Source: Deltaproteobacteria bacterium
GTDB taxonomy: Bacteria; Myxococcota; Kuafuiibacteriia; Kuafuiibacteriales; Kuafuiibacteriaceae
Length of the DNA: 64,000 nucleotides
Reading direction: 5' to 3'
Assembly: GCA_016703535.1 (NCBI GenBank)
Contig: JADJBV010000001.1
Coordinates: 310,001 to 374,000 of the forward strand
This document shows positions 27,473-35,542 of this stretch, piece after piece; position 1 is the stretch's first letter, and each line of letters starts with the position of its first letter. Under the pieces are notes generated by a model. That model did no database searches. It was not told where the DNA came from and was given only the letters and a program-made list of their open reading frames with translations. Both the position numbers and the translations under genes were made by a program.

Positions 27473-28237
27473 GTGAACCGAGTCCCCTTCGTCTGCGGCA
27501 ACTGGAAGATGCACTACGGCGTCTCCGAGGCCTTGGCCTTGGCCGACGCCTTGCTCCCGATGATCGAACCGCTGGCCGGGGTCGAGGTCGGCATCGCCCC
27601 CACCTACACCGCACTGCATGCGGTCGGGCAGCGGGTGAAGGGGACCAAACTCCTGCTTTCGGCCCAAAACTGCCACTTCGAGGCCCAAGGTGCGTACACC
27701 GGAGAGATCTCCGCCTCGATGCTCAAGGACGTCGGTTGTCACTACGTGATCATCGGCCACAGCGAACGGCGCTCCTTGTTCGGCGAAACCGACGAAGGTT
27801 GCGCCAAGAAGGTCGCGGCGGTCCTCAAGGCCGGCCTCTTGCCGATCTTGTGCGTCGGCGAAACTTTGGCCGAACGCGACGCCAACCAGACCCTGGAGGT
27901 CGTGACCCGCCAATTGACCGCCGGCCTCAGCGAGGTCGCCGCCGATCAAGCGATGACCACCGTGGTGGCCTACGAGCCCGTCTGGGCCATCGGCACCGGC
28001 CGCACGGCCACGCCCACTCAGGCTCAAGAGGTCCACGCCCACCTGCGCAAGGTGATCGCCGGCCAACTCGGCGCCGGGGTGGCCGAGGCCATGCGCCTGC
28101 AATACGGCGGCTCGGTGAAGGCCGAAAACGCCCGAGATCTCTTCGGCCAGCCCGACATCGACGGCGGCCTGATCGGCGGCGCGGCGCTGAAGGCCGACTC
28201 CTTCGCCGCCATCGTCAAGGCCGCCGCGGCGGGCTGA
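27473..28237 (+). CDS. tpiA: Triosephosphate isomerase
   Basis: 254 aa from a GTG at 27473, one base after the pgk stop. Residues FVCGNWKMH contain the active-site Lys, IIGHSERR the electrophilic His, and VAYEPVWAIGTGRTA the catalytic Glu and phosphate loop. The C-terminal LQYGGSVKAEN and GGLIGGAALKADSF complete the barrel. It interconverts dihydroxyacetone phosphate and glyceraldehyde-3-phosphate. Convergent with the unknown gene ending at 28241. Confidence 0.98.
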   Translation: MNRVPFVCGNWKMHYGVSEALALADALLPMIEPLAGVEVGIAPTYTALHAVGQRVKGTKLLLSAQNCHFEAQGAYTGEISASMLKDVGCHYVIIGHSERRSLFGETDEGCAKKVAAVLKAGLLPILCVGETLAERDANQTLEVVTRQLTAGLSEVAADQAMTTVVAYEPVWAIGTGRTATPTQAQEVHAHLRKVIAGQLGAGVAEAMRLQYGGSVKAENARDLFGQPDIDGGLIGGAALKADSFAAIVKAAAAG

Positions 28238-28240
28238 ACC

Positions 28241-29287
28241 TCAGACGTACACCTTGTCGATCCGTTCGGTGATCGGGTTGGCGGGCAGGGCGTAGTTGAC
28301 GTTGGCCACCACCTCCTTGCCCTTCAGCACCGTGATCCAGACCTCGGCCGGTTCACCCCTCGAAACGCCGGGCAGGTACGGGAGTTCGTGGGAGGTGCCG
28401 TTCGCCTTGGGCTTGAGCACCTGCTCGGCGAGGCCGAGCTGATCTTTACCGACGCTCTGCACGTTGATCACCACCGTGTGGCCGGGCTCGGCCTTCACCT
28501 CGAGGACGCGGTTGAGGTTGCGGTAGGTTTGACGCCCGTTGCGCTCGACGTCGGGCACGGGCGTGGTCACCAGGTCGATCTTGGCGCCGGTCACCGGCAA
28601 GCGGGTCACCGCGGGCTTCGGGTGTTGGGGTTCGGTCTCCCGGGCCGGCCCTTCGGCCGTGATGTGCCGCAGCAAGGTGTCGGCGAGGCTGCGGCGGTGC
28701 TGGGCGGTGATCTTCGGCTGATCGGGATCGAAGGTGTACAGCTCGAGGTCGCTGAGGGCCTTGTACATCTCGATGATCGCCACCGAGATCTTGCCCTCCT
28801 CTCGGCGCGGGTGCTCTTCCCGGAGGGACTCCGCCGAGGTCTGGGCGTCGAAGGTGTCGAGGATCCGGATCGCCAACTTACGGAAGCTCTCCGGGAGTTC
28901 TCCCAGCTCGACCCAGCTCGGGTCGTAGCGGGCTTCGACCTCCCGGCGGATCACCCGCTCGGCCTTGGTCAACCCCAGCGGTTGGGGCGCGGGGCGCTCC
29001 AGCAGCTGCTCGAGGAGGGGGCGCTGCGGGTCGGGGTGCAGCGCACCCAAACGACGCACCTCCTCCGCGGTCACGAACTGATCGACCGCCAAGGCCGGAC
29101 TCGCGCCCGGCGTCTGGGTCACCACCTGATCGGCCAGTTGGGCCGGCGCGTCGAGGCCCAAGAGGGCGAGGGTGTCGGTGCGGCGCCCCGTCAGGGTCTG
29201 CTTCTGTCCCGCCAGCTCCAGGTTGAAGTCCTTCAGCGGGTCCACCAAACCCGGAGCCGGTCCCACTCGGACGTGCGTAAATTCCAT
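28241..29287 (-). CDS. Protein of unknown function
   Basis: 348 aa, no signal peptide or membrane segment. The N-terminal third is Pro/Gln/Leu-rich, reminiscent of LysM/tail-protein adaptor sequences (VRVGPAPGLVDPLKDFNLEL) but without a clear motif. The middle is charged and helical (FRKLAIRILDTFDAQTSAES). The C-terminal ~100 residues are beta-rich (GHTVVINVQSVGKDQLGLAE, AEVWITVLKGKEVVANVNY). I do not recognise the family. It stands alone: convergent with tpiA (3-nt gap) and divergent from the nucleotidyltransferase gene at 29454. Confidence 0.65.
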   Translation of the reverse strand: MEFTHVRVGPAPGLVDPLKDFNLELAGQKQTLTGRRTDTLALLGLDAPAQLADQVVTQTPGASPALAVDQFVTAEEVRRLGALHPDPQRPLLEQLLERPAPQPLGLTKAERVIRREVEARYDPSWVELGELPESFRKLAIRILDTFDAQTSAESLREEHPRREEGKISVAIIEMYKALSDLELYTFDPDQPKITAQHRRSLADTLLRHITAEGPARETEPQHPKPAVTRLPVTGAKIDLVTTPVPDVERNGRQTYRNLNRVLEVKAEPGHTVVINVQSVGKDQLGLAEQVLKPKANGTSHELPYLPGVSRGEPAEVWITVLKGKEVVANVNYALPANPITERIDKVYV

Positions 29288-29453
29288 GTCGCCATCCTAC
29301 CCGGCCGGCCCCGGTCCCTGGCCGTCGGTCGGCCTCGCTCCGCGCCGTCTTGGCGCACTGTGATCCGCGCCGCTGTTGCTTCGAACCCGCAGGCGTCGGG
29401 TGCCGCCAGCGCCGGGGCTGACGAAACCTCATCCTTCTGTCAGGCTCCGCCCC

Positions 29454-30707
29454 ATGCCCCGGACGCCCACCGGCCTGGGTGAGCTCGACCCCCGGACCGT
29501 ACCTTTGCCCCACGGCACCGACGTCACCACCCGGGTCGATCTCCTTCGAGACGAGCGCCTCATCCCCCAGGGCACCTTGGGGCGGGTCGTGGGCGGCGAT
29601 GGCGTCACCGTCGAGCTCCGTTTGGTCAGCGGTGAGTTGCTCTCTTGTCGCCGCGAAGACGTCTTGGCCCGGAAGGTCGGCCAGGTCCGCTACGCTCGGG
29701 CCCGGGCCGCCCGCTGGGATGCGCTGTTGCCCGGAGTGATCCTGGAGACCACCGTCGGCTCCTTGGCGTGGGGGCTCGCCGACGCCGGATCGGATCACGA
29801 TCGGCGCGGGATCTTCGTGTTGCCCTTCGCCTGGAGCGCCGGCTTGGTCGAGCCGCCCCGGGATCTGGTCAGCGAAGACGGGAGCGTCACCTTTTGGGAG
29901 GTGAAGAAGGCCTTCCAACAGGCCCTGCGGGCCGATCCCAACACCCTGGAGACCCTCTTTGTCCCCGGCGCCTCCGCCCACGACGAACTCGGGGCGTGGC
30001 TCTTGGCCGAGCGGGAGATCTTCGTTTCGGCCCAGATTTATGGGAGTTTCGGGCGTTACGCCTTGTCCCAGCTCAAGAAGTTGGAGCAGGCCCAGCGCCT
30101 CGCCGAACATCGCGGCGTCGTCCTCTCGTGGCTGCGGGCCGAGCCCGAGCTCACCTTGGATCTCACCGCCCGCCGTTTGGCCGAAGCGACGGGCGCCGGC
30201 CACTCCAGCGACGCCGTGCACCGCCACAAGGAGTACCTGAAGCAGCTCTGCCGTTCGCTCCACGATCAAGGCCTGATCACCGACCGGGCCTTCCCGGCGT
30301 TGGCCACCTTCGCCCAACAACCGACGGCCCTGGAGTTGCCGAGGGAGCTTCGCCCTAAAAACGCCTACAACCTGCTGCGCCTGCTCCACACCGCGATCGG
30401 CTGGCTCCGGGACGGGCAGCCCTCCTTCGTGTTGCCGGAGCCCATTCGCGGACGCCTCCTCACGATCAAGAAGGGCCAGGTTGCGCTCGCTGAAGTGTTG
30501 GCCGAGGCCGAGGCGACGGTGCCGATCTTGGAGGAGGCTTGGCGGGGCACCCGGCTCCCACGGTCCCCCGACTGGGCGGGGGCCGATGCCTTGTTGCGCC
30601 GGATCCAGACCGAGGTGGCGCGCCGCGCCTGGTCCGACCCCACGGGCCACTTTGGCCCCCAAGGCCCGCCCCCACCGGCCCCCGAAGAGGAGGACCCCAG
30701 TGAATGA
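29454..30707 (+). CDS. Predicted nucleotidyltransferase (COG3541/RlaP-like), gene 1 of tandem pair
   Basis: 417 aa from the ATG at 29454. Residues ~20-75 look like a small SH3/KOW-like beta barrel (QGTLGRVVGGDGVTVELRLV). Residues ~95-250 are a DNA-polymerase-beta-type nucleotidyltransferase: TVGSLAWGLADAGSDHDRRG gives the GSxxxG and DxD metal-binding pattern. The C-terminal helical part has the family motif KNAYNLLRLLHTAIGWLRDG. A region LTARRLAEATGAGHSSDAVH is inserted between them. Relatives are predicted nucleotidyltransferases, some proposed to act in RNA repair; that role is family-level inference. The downstream homologue overlaps it by 8 nt. Confidence 0.8.
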   Translation: MPRTPTGLGELDPRTVPLPHGTDVTTRVDLLRDERLIPQGTLGRVVGGDGVTVELRLVSGELLSCRREDVLARKVGQVRYARARAARWDALLPGVILETTVGSLAWGLADAGSDHDRRGIFVLPFAWSAGLVEPPRDLVSEDGSVTFWEVKKAFQQALRADPNTLETLFVPGASAHDELGAWLLAEREIFVSAQIYGSFGRYALSQLKKLEQAQRLAEHRGVVLSWLRAEPELTLDLTARRLAEATGAGHSSDAVHRHKEYLKQLCRSLHDQGLITDRAFPALATFAQQPTALELPRELRPKNAYNLLRLLHTAIGWLRDGQPSFVLPEPIRGRLLTIKKGQVALAEVLAEAEATVPILEEAWRGTRLPRSPDWAGADALLRRIQTEVARRAWSDPTGHFGPQGPPPPAPEEEDPSE

Positions 30708-31503
30708 ACTCGGCCTGACCGACCACCAAACCCAGATCGCGAACCGGGTCTTGGCCGAAGAGGGCCAACGCCGCGACCACCTGGTGGTGTCTTTGAGCGG
30801 CGCCCACGCCTACGGCTTCCCTTCGCCCGACAGCGATCTCGATCTGAAGGCGGTGCACGTCGCGCCCACCGCCAGCCTGCTCGGCCTCTACCAACGACCA
30901 GAGACCGCCGATCGCCTGGAGGTGATCGAGGGCGTAGAGATCGACTACACCTCCAACGAATTGCAAGTTGTCTTGCGCGGCGTTTTGGCCGGCAACGGCA
31001 ACTTCGTGGAGCGCCTCCTCGGCCCCAGCGTCTTGCAGCAGAGCCCCACCCTGAGCGCCCTGCTTCCTTTGGTGTCCGGGGCCTTGAGCAAAAAGGTGTA
31101 CCGGCACTACCGGGGCTTCGCGATGAGCCAACGCAAAGAGCTGGAAGGCAGCCCCCAGCCGACCACCAAACGCATCCTCTACGTGCTCCGCACCACCATG
31201 ACCGGCGTGCACCTGCTCCGCACCGGCGAGGTGGTCACCGATCTCGGGCAGATCTGCGACCGCTACGGCTTCTCCAACGCGCGGGCCCTGATCGAGGCCA
31301 AGCGGGCCGGCGAAAAGAGCCCGCTGGCCCCCGAAGTCTTGGCCGCCTGGCAGGGCGAACTGGACCGGGCCTTCCTCCTCCTCGACCAGGCCTCGGCCGA
31401 CAGCCCCTTGCCCGAAGAGGCGGATCCCGGCCCCTTGGAGGCTTGGTTGATCGGCCTGCGCCTGGGGGCGCCCCTCGGATCCCCGGTGAGCGGGCCCCCC
31501 TGA
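30700..31503 (+). CDS. Predicted nucleotidyltransferase (COG3541/RlaP-like), gene 2 of tandem pair
   Basis: 267 aa from a GTG at 30700 that overlaps the stop of gene 1. The nucleotidyltransferase core is SLSGAHAYGFPSPDSDLDLK, with the DxD metal ligands. The conserved helical motif is YRGFAMSQRKEL and TTKRILYVLRTTMTGVHLLR. It lacks the N-terminal barrel and inserted domain of gene 1. The two are distant homologues, not a recent duplication. Their overlap implies that the products act together, perhaps as a heterodimer. Substrate unknown; no RNA ligase is adjacent. Confidence 0.8.
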   Translation: MNELGLTDHQTQIANRVLAEEGQRRDHLVVSLSGAHAYGFPSPDSDLDLKAVHVAPTASLLGLYQRPETADRLEVIEGVEIDYTSNELQVVLRGVLAGNGNFVERLLGPSVLQQSPTLSALLPLVSGALSKKVYRHYRGFAMSQRKELEGSPQPTTKRILYVLRTTMTGVHLLRTGEVVTDLGQICDRYGFSNARALIEAKRAGEKSPLAPEVLAAWQGELDRAFLLLDQASADSPLPEEADPGPLEAWLIGLRLGAPLGSPVSGPP

Positions 31504-31556
31504 CCCCGGGTTTGGGCTTTACAAAGGCGTCCAGCCGCCCTATGCCCTGGCGCTCT

Positions 31557-31904
31557 ATGGAGACGGTGCTTTACATCGTGCACGTCCTGGTCTGCCTGGG
31601 CCTCTTGCCGGTGATCCTCCTGCAGAGCGGCAAAGGCGGCGGCGTCAGCGCGGTTTTTGGTGGTGGTGGTGCCGGGACGGTGTTCGGCAGCCGCGGCGCC
31701 AGCAACTTCCTCACTCGGCTGACCAGCATCGCCGCGGTGGTGTTCATGTGCACCAGCCTCGGCCTCTCTTGGTATTCGTCCCGCAGCCGTTCGGTGGTCG
31801 GTGACGTGGCACCGGCCCCTCCGCCGGCCAGCACCGAGCAGCTCCAGCAGGCGGCCCCGCCCGATCAAGCGGCCGCTCCGGGCACCGCGACGACCGCACA
31901 GTAG
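31557..31904 (+). CDS. secG: Preprotein translocase subunit SecG
   Basis: 115 aa from the ATG at 31557 (an ATG at 31542 would add five residues). It has the SecG layout: transmembrane helix 1 (VLYIVHVLVCLGLLPVILLQ), then the invariant cytoplasmic SGKGGGVSAVFGGGG loop, then helix 2 (LTSIAAVVFMCTSLGLSWY). A Pro/Ala/Gln tail follows. It stimulates SecYE/SecA-driven export at the inner membrane. A tRNA-Leu gene follows 48 nt later, a common arrangement for secG. Confidence 0.93.
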   Translation: METVLYIVHVLVCLGLLPVILLQSGKGGGVSAVFGGGGAGTVFGSRGASNFLTRLTSIAAVVFMCTSLGLSWYSSRSRSVVGDVAPAPPPASTEQLQQAAPPDQAAAPGTATTAQ

Positions 31905-31952
31905 TCGTTGACGTCGCTCGCCTTCTTCCCTAGACAGACATCCGCAAATTCC

Positions 31953-32034
31953 GCGACGGTGGTGAAATTGGTAGACACACCATCTTGAGGTGGTGGCGCC
32001 GCGAGGCATGAGAGTTCGAGTCTCTCCCGTCGCA
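31953..32034 (+). tRNA. tRNA-Leu(GAG)
   Basis: Acceptor arms GCGACGG (31953-31959) and CCGTCGC (32027-32033) pair exactly, with discriminator A at 32034. The anticodon stem CCATC/GGTGG holds the loop TTGAGGT, giving anticodon GAG (codons CUC/CUU). The extended variable arm GGCGCCGCGAGGCAT and the T-loop GTTCGAGTC are typical of class II tRNA-Leu. The 3' CCA is not encoded, so a CCA-adding enzyme is needed (see 41150). Confidence 0.95.
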
Positions 32035-32046
32035 CTCGAAAACACG

Positions 32047-32091
32047 GAGCGCCCGGAGCCCAAAAAGCTCCGCGGCGCTCTTGGTTTTTTT
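32047..32091 (+). terminator. Strong Rho-independent terminator after tRNA-Leu(GAG)
   Basis: Stem GAGCGCC-CGGAGC (32047-32059) pairs with GCTCCG-c-GGCGCTC (32067-32080), 13 bp with one bulged C and an A-rich loop. TTGG and a 7-T run follow. It ends the secG-tRNA transcript just before the tandem repeats. Confidence 0.92.
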
Positions 32092-32106
32092 ACCCCCCGC
32101 AAGCCC

Positions 32107-32797
32107 ACAGGCGCGCCCCCGTGGGGGCGGAAGATCGCTTAGGAACCCAAAAAACGAGGAAGGGAGGTCACCGTCGGTGCCCGACCTTGTCGCCGATTCT
32201 TCCTGGATTCCTGGATTCCTGGCTTCCTCAGCGGTTCTGGGGCTGGCTCTGCTCACGCAACGCCCGTGGAGACGGAAGATCGCTTAGGAACCCAAAAAAC
32301 CAGGAAGGGAGGTCGGTGCCGGCCTTGTCGCCGACTCTTCCTGGATTCCTGGCTTCCCCAGCGGTTCTGGGGCTTGCTCTGCTCACGCAACGCCCGTGGA
32401 GACGGAAGATCGCTTAGGAACCCAAAAACCAGGAAGGGAGGTCACCATCGGTGCCCGACCTTGTCGCCGATTCTTCCTGGATTCCTGGCTTCCCCAGCGG
32501 TTCTGGGGCTTGCTCTGCTCACGCAACGCCCGTGGAGACGGAAGATCGCTTAGGAACCCAAAAAACCAGGAAGGGAGGTCACCGTCGGTGCCCGACCTTG
32601 TCGCCGATTCTTCCTGGATTCCTGGCTTCCTCAGCGGTTCTGGGGCTGGCTCTGCTCACGCAACGCCCGTGGAGACGGAAGATCGCTTAGGAACCCAAAA
32701 AACCAGGAAGGGAGGGCACCATCGGTACCCAGCCTTGTCGCCGACTCTTCCTGGATTCCTGGCTTCCTAAGCGGTTCTGGGGCTGGGTTCGCCGGAC
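32107..32797. repeat. Five-unit tandem repeat, ~136 bp per unit
   Basis: Five near-identical units share the anchor AAGATCGCTTAGGAACCC at 32131, 32276, 32406, 32542 and 32679 (periods 145, 130, 136, 137). Length changes come from a duplicated GGATTCCT step in unit 1 and a missing segment after GGGAGGTC in unit 2. Each of units 2-5 has internal complementarity: CCAGGAAG pairs exactly with CTTCCTGG about 29 nt later. The first unit is preceded by a perfect hairpin, CGCCCCC/GGGGGCG (32114-32129). Reading frames through it repeat the same short peptide and hit stops in every unit, so I regard it as non-coding. It fills most of the gene-free 32092-32825 stretch. Confidence 0.9.
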
Positions 32798-32825
32798 CTT
32801 GCCCCCAAGTCCGGGACCCCAAGGC

Positions 32826-34373
32826 TCACGCCTTCTCGTGGGCCATCCAGTGGCGGGGTGAGCGGAAGTATTGGCTCGGCGAGTAGCTGAGGAAGTTGGA
32901 GACCCGGCTGGTGTAGAGGCAGGCGTAGTCCTCGACCTGCTCGCCGAAGCGCGACAACTCCGAGCCCTCTTTGAAGACGCTGCCCCAATAGGGGTTGTAG
33001 GCCTGATCGATCTGCTGGGTCAGCTCTTCGCGCCGGGCGATCACCGCCTTCAGGTCCCGGCGCTTGCGATCCAAGGACAAGCGCAGCTGGCGCTTCATCC
33101 GGCTCAGCTCCTCCTGCCTGGCCGGATCACCGTGATCGTCCATGGCCTGCTCCACCTGGTTGAGCCGCAACTTCAGGTTGGTGGTCTCGTCGTCCAGGTG
33201 CTCCCGATGTTCCTCCAGCGCCACCAGGTCCAGCTGGGCCCGCTGGATCTCGTCAGGCAACCCCAGCTCGGACTCCAGCTCTTCCAGGATCAAGGCGGTG
33301 CGCCACAAGGAGTCCTTCTTGGAGCGGATGATGTCGCCGTAGATGTGATCACCGACGTAGAGCACCCGGTCGCCGCCTTCGCCCGGGGACAACTTGTCGA
33401 AGCGGCGGATCGAACCACCTTGGTAGACGCCCCGGGGTTCGAGCCGGTTCACCGGGTGATCGACGGCGAGCCCCGACTCCAAGTTGACCCTGCGAAACTC
33501 GCGGTTTTCGGTGAAGAACTCGGGCTTGCCGGCGCCCACGATCACCACGTCGAAGTAGTTGAGCCAACCCGGGTACTCGGCCAACTTGCCGTCCAAGAGG
33601 AACGACATCACCGCGTTGGTGTAGTCCCACATCGAGTTGGTCAACACGAAGAGCCTTTTGCCCGCCGAACGCAGCTTGTGGAGCGTCGGCGGCAAGGCCG
33701 GATCCACCGCGATGTAGCGGCCCAGGTCGGCCTTGACGATCGCCTTCAGGGATCCGTCTCGATGGCAGGCGTCGATCGACTCCCGAATGTCCTCGAACAA
33801 CTTGGCGTAGGCGACCTTCTTGATGCCCAGCTGGTTTTCGTACAGGTCGATGACGCCCGCGTAGAGGATGGCCTCGGGCAGGGCGAAGAGGGTGTCGAGC
33901 CAGTAGTAGCGCGGGGTGTTCAGCCGGATCTTCTGGTTGCGGTACAGCTCGATCCGCTCCTCCTTCGAGAGGGGGCGCCGCCCGTGATAGGCCCGGCCCA
34001 CGTAGTTGTGGCCGTTCATCTTGAGCAAGTTGCCCAGGCGCTTGTCGACCGCCAGGCCCCGCACCACAAACCGCGGATCGTATTCGATGGTCAGCACCTC
34101 TTCCGGATAACCGTGGGCCTTGACCAGCCGCTCGGCGGTGAGGCGGAAGGAGAGCTCCTCGATGTTCCGCTTCACGTAGGGCGCCAAGGTGTAGTCCATG
34201 TCGAAGCCGACCTGGCTGATCTGATCGAAGCGCAGGTTGCGGCAGGTGAAGATGCGGCGCCCGGGGGAGAGGGCGTTGGCCTCGCCGCCCGCCTCGGGGT
34301 CCAGCGCGATCACCGCCTCCGGCGTTGAGGAGGTGCCGCTCTCCAGCCGCTCGGGGAGCCTTTGAACATCCAC
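32826..34373 (-). CDS. HAD-IG family 5'-nucleotidase
   Basis: 515 aa from a GTG at 34371-34373. HAD motif I is GFDMDYTLAPY, motif II is FVLTNSMWDY, and motif IV is LYVGDHIYGDIIRSKK. These and the flanking FRLTAERLVKAHGYPE and LNYFDVVIVGAGKPEFF match the eukaryotic cytosolic IMP/GMP 5'-nucleotidase (cN-II) subfamily. A helical, probably coiled-coil insert (~375-450, REHLDDETTNLKLRLNQVEQ) extends the C-terminal part. It should dephosphorylate purine monophosphates. Divergent from the lipoprotein gene at 34492. Confidence 0.92.
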   Translation of the reverse strand: MDVQRLPERLESGTSSTPEAVIALDPEAGGEANALSPGRRIFTCRNLRFDQISQVGFDMDYTLAPYVKRNIEELSFRLTAERLVKAHGYPEEVLTIEYDPRFVVRGLAVDKRLGNLLKMNGHNYVGRAYHGRRPLSKEERIELYRNQKIRLNTPRYYWLDTLFALPEAILYAGVIDLYENQLGIKKVAYAKLFEDIRESIDACHRDGSLKAIVKADLGRYIAVDPALPPTLHKLRSAGKRLFVLTNSMWDYTNAVMSFLLDGKLAEYPGWLNYFDVVIVGAGKPEFFTENREFRRVNLESGLAVDHPVNRLEPRGVYQGGSIRRFDKLSPGEGGDRVLYVGDHIYGDIIRSKKDSLWRTALILEELESELGLPDEIQRAQLDLVALEEHREHLDDETTNLKLRLNQVEQAMDDHGDPARQEELSRMKRQLRLSLDRKRRDLKAVIARREELTQQIDQAYNPYWGSVFKEGSELSRFGEQVEDYACLYTSRVSNFLSYSPSQYFRSPRHWMAHEKA

Positions 34374-34434
34374 CCCAAGATTGTAGCCGAGCCGGTCCGC
34401 CAGGCCAGGAACCGGTGTGTGATACGTAGTTACA

Positions 34435-34452
34435 TATAATTATGCGTAATTA
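34435..34452. promoter_or_regulatory. Consensus -10 and palindromic repeat in AT-rich island
   Basis: Within a 118-bp AT-rich divergent region, TATAAT (34435-34440) is a perfect -10 hexamer about 52 bp before the ATG at 34492. It overlaps two copies of the self-complementary TAATTA (34437-34442, 34447-34452) separated by TGCG, forming an inverted repeat. No good -35 is visible, so an activator may be needed. It could control both the lipoprotein and the nucleotidase. Confidence 0.45.
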
Positions 34453-34491
34453 GACTTGATTGTGGGGTAAATTTCTTGACAAGGTACGGGC

Positions 34492-35505
34492 ATGCCCCGG
34501 TGGACCCTCTTCCGTTCCCTGCTTGGCGCCACCCTCCTTTGGACTGGGTGCAGCGAGGAGTGCCCACCGGGCAAACAACCCCATCGGGTCAGCGGCAACT
34601 GCGTCGATGAGCCGAAGATGCCCGAGGGCCTAGACCCCATCCTGCGGCCCGACGCCAGCCCCCGGGACGTGGGCCCGGACGGCGGCGTTTCCAACGATCT
34701 CGGGGTCCAAAACGACGGCGGTGGACCCAACGACGGCGGCGATGGCGGCGTCCAAAACGACGGCGGCCCCACCACCCCCGCGCCTTTTGCCCAGTTCACC
34801 TTCCGGGAGCGCTCCCGTCCGCTGAGCGGGACCATCGAGGTGGTGGCCGCCGGGCTCTTCGTCGACGAAGGTCCGGCCACGATCCAGCGCAGCGCCCAGA
34901 CGATCATGGATGACGAGGGTCGCCCCTGCCAGCTGTCGGTGCGGCGGCTCACCGCCGGCCAACCCCAACCTTATGACTTGGGCGTGGCGCGTTTGGTCGC
35001 TGGCGGCGGGGAGGTGCCCCTGGTCAGCGGCGTCGACGGGAGCCTGAACCCGGCCAGCCCGCCGCCGATCGGCTTCGCCACCAACGCCGCGTCCATCGCC
35101 CTGGAGATCCAAGGGGGAGTGGGGCCCTTCGGCCTGGCGGCCTTCAGCCTGTCGGTGGCGGGGCCCTTGCCCATCATGGTCCTCAGCCCAACCCCCACGG
35201 TCCAGCTCGACCTGGTTCCATCGCCCTTGATCACCTGGATCCCGCCGCCGGGCCTGGCCGCCATCACCGTGGAGGTGGCGACGGTGGATCGGGAGGTGGT
35301 CTTGGTCTGTGGGGTCGTCAACGACGGGATCTACCAGCTGGCGTCGGCGACCGTGGACGCCTTCAGGGTCGAGGCCGGGCCAAGCCCAGCGGCCTTGGAG
35401 ATCCGGACCGAAACCGTCGCCACCTTAACCGCCTCGGTTGACGGGCAGCCGATCGTCCCGGTGACCTTCCAGGTGGCGAACGGGGTGGTCTTCGACGTCC
35501 GCTGA
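34492..35505 (+). CDS. Putative lipoprotein with DAG/NDGG linker
   Basis: 337 aa. Signal MPRWTLFRSLLGATLLWTGC has lipobox WTGC. A short Cys-containing segment (EECPPGKQPHRVSGNCVD) may form a knot-like module. Residues ~55-95 are an Asp/Gly/Asn-rich linker (GGVSNDLGVQNDGGGPNDGG). The C-terminal ~230 residues are beta-rich with Pro-Leu-Val patterns and no cysteines. Function unknown. Probably monocistronic, driven from the AT-rich island upstream. Confidence 0.75.
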   Translation: MPRWTLFRSLLGATLLWTGCSEECPPGKQPHRVSGNCVDEPKMPEGLDPILRPDASPRDVGPDGGVSNDLGVQNDGGGPNDGGDGGVQNDGGPTTPAPFAQFTFRERSRPLSGTIEVVAAGLFVDEGPATIQRSAQTIMDDEGRPCQLSVRRLTAGQPQPYDLGVARLVAGGGEVPLVSGVDGSLNPASPPPIGFATNAASIALEIQGGVGPFGLAAFSLSVAGPLPIMVLSPTPTVQLDLVPSPLITWIPPPGLAAITVEVATVDREVVLVCGVVNDGIYQLASATVDAFRVEAGPSPAALEIRTETVATLTASVDGQPIVPVTFQVANGVVFDVR

Positions 35506-35542
35506 TCTTGCCAGGGACTCGGGGCCTCGCTAGATCGCCGCC

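Noticed and set aside
32121..32770. Overlapping open frames through the tandem repeat, each repeating the same short peptide
   Set aside because: They start and stop in every unit, shift frame between units and show no domain or ribosome site. They are a by-product of the DNA repeat.
34476..34481. Consensus-like TTGACA just before the lipoprotein start at 34492
   Set aside because: A -10 placed 17 bp downstream would fall inside the signal peptide codons. It is too close to the start to serve that gene.
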